In this document: one piece after another, positions 22,725-23,087 of the stretch
Layout of the letters: every line of letters starts with the position of its first letter
Position numbering within the stretch: the stretch's first letter is position 1
Virus record (IMG/VR): IMGVR_UViG_3300028666_000107
Span: 1 to 23,087 of that record
Direction: 5' to 3' (one strand)
Length of the DNA stretch: 23,087 nucleotides
From: a virus
Position numbers and translations under genes: made by a program
The notes under the pieces: model-generated
Told to the model about the DNA's origin: nothing
The model's database searches: none
The model's input: the letters and a program-made list of their open reading frames with translations, nothing else

Positions 22725-23017
22725 TTACCACTCCATATTTTTACGTTCTTAATTGAAGTAATTGCTTTCTCAGTCATAGGAATTACCTCAATGACAAGAT
22801 AGGCAATATGTTCTGGTACTGACATTGGAAATTTACAATTTTCTGGCTTATTCACACCTTCTTGTGATAGTTCAGATAGAGATGCGGCGCCATCCCAATA
22901 CCATAAACGTCTAGAATCTTTAAGTATATATTTTCTTGTTACATCATCAAAATTTTTAATTTGAGCTGCAAATACACCACTTTTTTCTGTTCTAATCACA
23001 TAATACTTTTCTTTCAT
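22721..23017 (-). CDS. DUF6948-like protein, copy 2
   Basis: This 98-aa protein begins MKEKYYVIRTEKSGVFAAQI and contains SRRLWYWDGAASLSELSQEG, KPENCKFP and EVIPMTEKAITSIKNVKIW. It is a full-length paralogue of the gene at 22091-22393, with blocks spaced alike. The start is ATG with AAGGGG six bases upstream. It overlaps the following Gly-alternating gene by four bases (ATGA). The pairing of a DUF6948-like gene with a Gly-repeat gene therefore occurs twice in a row, which suggests a duplicated two-gene unit with a joint function that remains unknown. Confidence 0.75.
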   Translation of the reverse strand: MKEKYYVIRTEKSGVFAAQIKNFDDVTRKYILKDSRRLWYWDGAASLSELSQEGVNKPENCKFPMSVPEHIAYLVIEVIPMTEKAITSIKNVKIWSGK

Positions 23018-23027
23018 CTCAATCCCC

Positions 23028-23087
23028 TTATTTACCTAATAATATTAATCCGCCAATTAAAAATGCTACAAATACACCAGCCATACC
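23028..23087 (-). CDS. Small membrane peptide (truncated by window edge)
   Basis: A leftward open frame enters from the right edge and ends at TAA (23030-23028). The visible end reads GMAGVFVAFLIGGLILLGK, a single hydrophobic membrane segment with a C-terminal Lys. It stops ten bases before the start of DUF6948-like copy 2, consistent with the same operon. Whether the Met seen here is the start or the protein extends further cannot be decided. Small one-helix peptides of this kind are frequent in phage early operons. Confidence 0.45.
   Translation of the reverse strand, partial: GMAGVFVAFLIGGLILLGK

Noticed and set aside
22419-22802. Rightward Ala/Val/Gly-repeat protein across array 2
   Set aside because: It runs against the operon, has no SD, and continues into the antisense of the DUF6948-like gene.

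Overview
The window reads as part of the genome of a tailed double-stranded DNA phage (or episomal/integrated prophage) with a podovirus-like, P22-type virion module. The genome is AT-rich and genes are tightly packed with Shine-Dalgarno (SD) sites. The rightward block follows the P22 order: portal, scaffold, coat, gp4-like adaptor, gp10-like DNA-stabilisation/hub protein, a small virion protein and three probable DNA-ejection proteins. The host is not identified. A gammaproteobacterial-type CsrA and the P22-like order suggest a gammaproteobacterium; Legionellales would fit but is not shown.

Region 1 (1-8852, + strand) is the head/neck/ejection operon. Between portal and scaffold lies a 193-bp non-coding gap. 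It holds a sigma70-type promoter, two copies of a perfect 12-bp palindrome (one filling the promoter spacer), and two tandem copies of a two-hairpin RNA whose stems differ by compensatory changes. This is the best candidate here for an undescribed regulatory RNA.

Region 2 (8853-19218, + strand) is an unusually long tail-fibre/tailspike cassette of seven genes. Four consecutive genes carry five copies of a beta-helix-type module (GNDxNxG motif, then a P...GDAxTV-like motif). The cassette ends in a glycine-rich adhesin-like gene and a bidirectional terminator at 19236-19266.

Region 3 (19278-20284) is a single leftward virion-type gene with its own promoter. A 16-bp sequence three bases upstream of its -35 box reads, on the minus strand, exactly as a canonical chromosomal parS site (TGTTCCACGTGAAACA). 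This could connect the phage to host or self-encoded ParB.

Region 4 (20285-23087, - strand) is a compact early-type operon of small genes: a DUF551-like protein, a Cys-rich mini-protein, a YopX-like fragment, a 59-aa CsrA, an SSB-like DUF669-type protein ending DDAIPF, and two copies of a cassette pairing a DUF6948-like gene with a Gly-alternating (GSGYGDG-type) low-complexity gene. A small membrane peptide runs off the right edge.

Together the window shows virion assembly and host-recognition genes facing an early/regulatory operon. Two links to host control are visible: a parS-like site and a CsrA post-transcriptional regulator.
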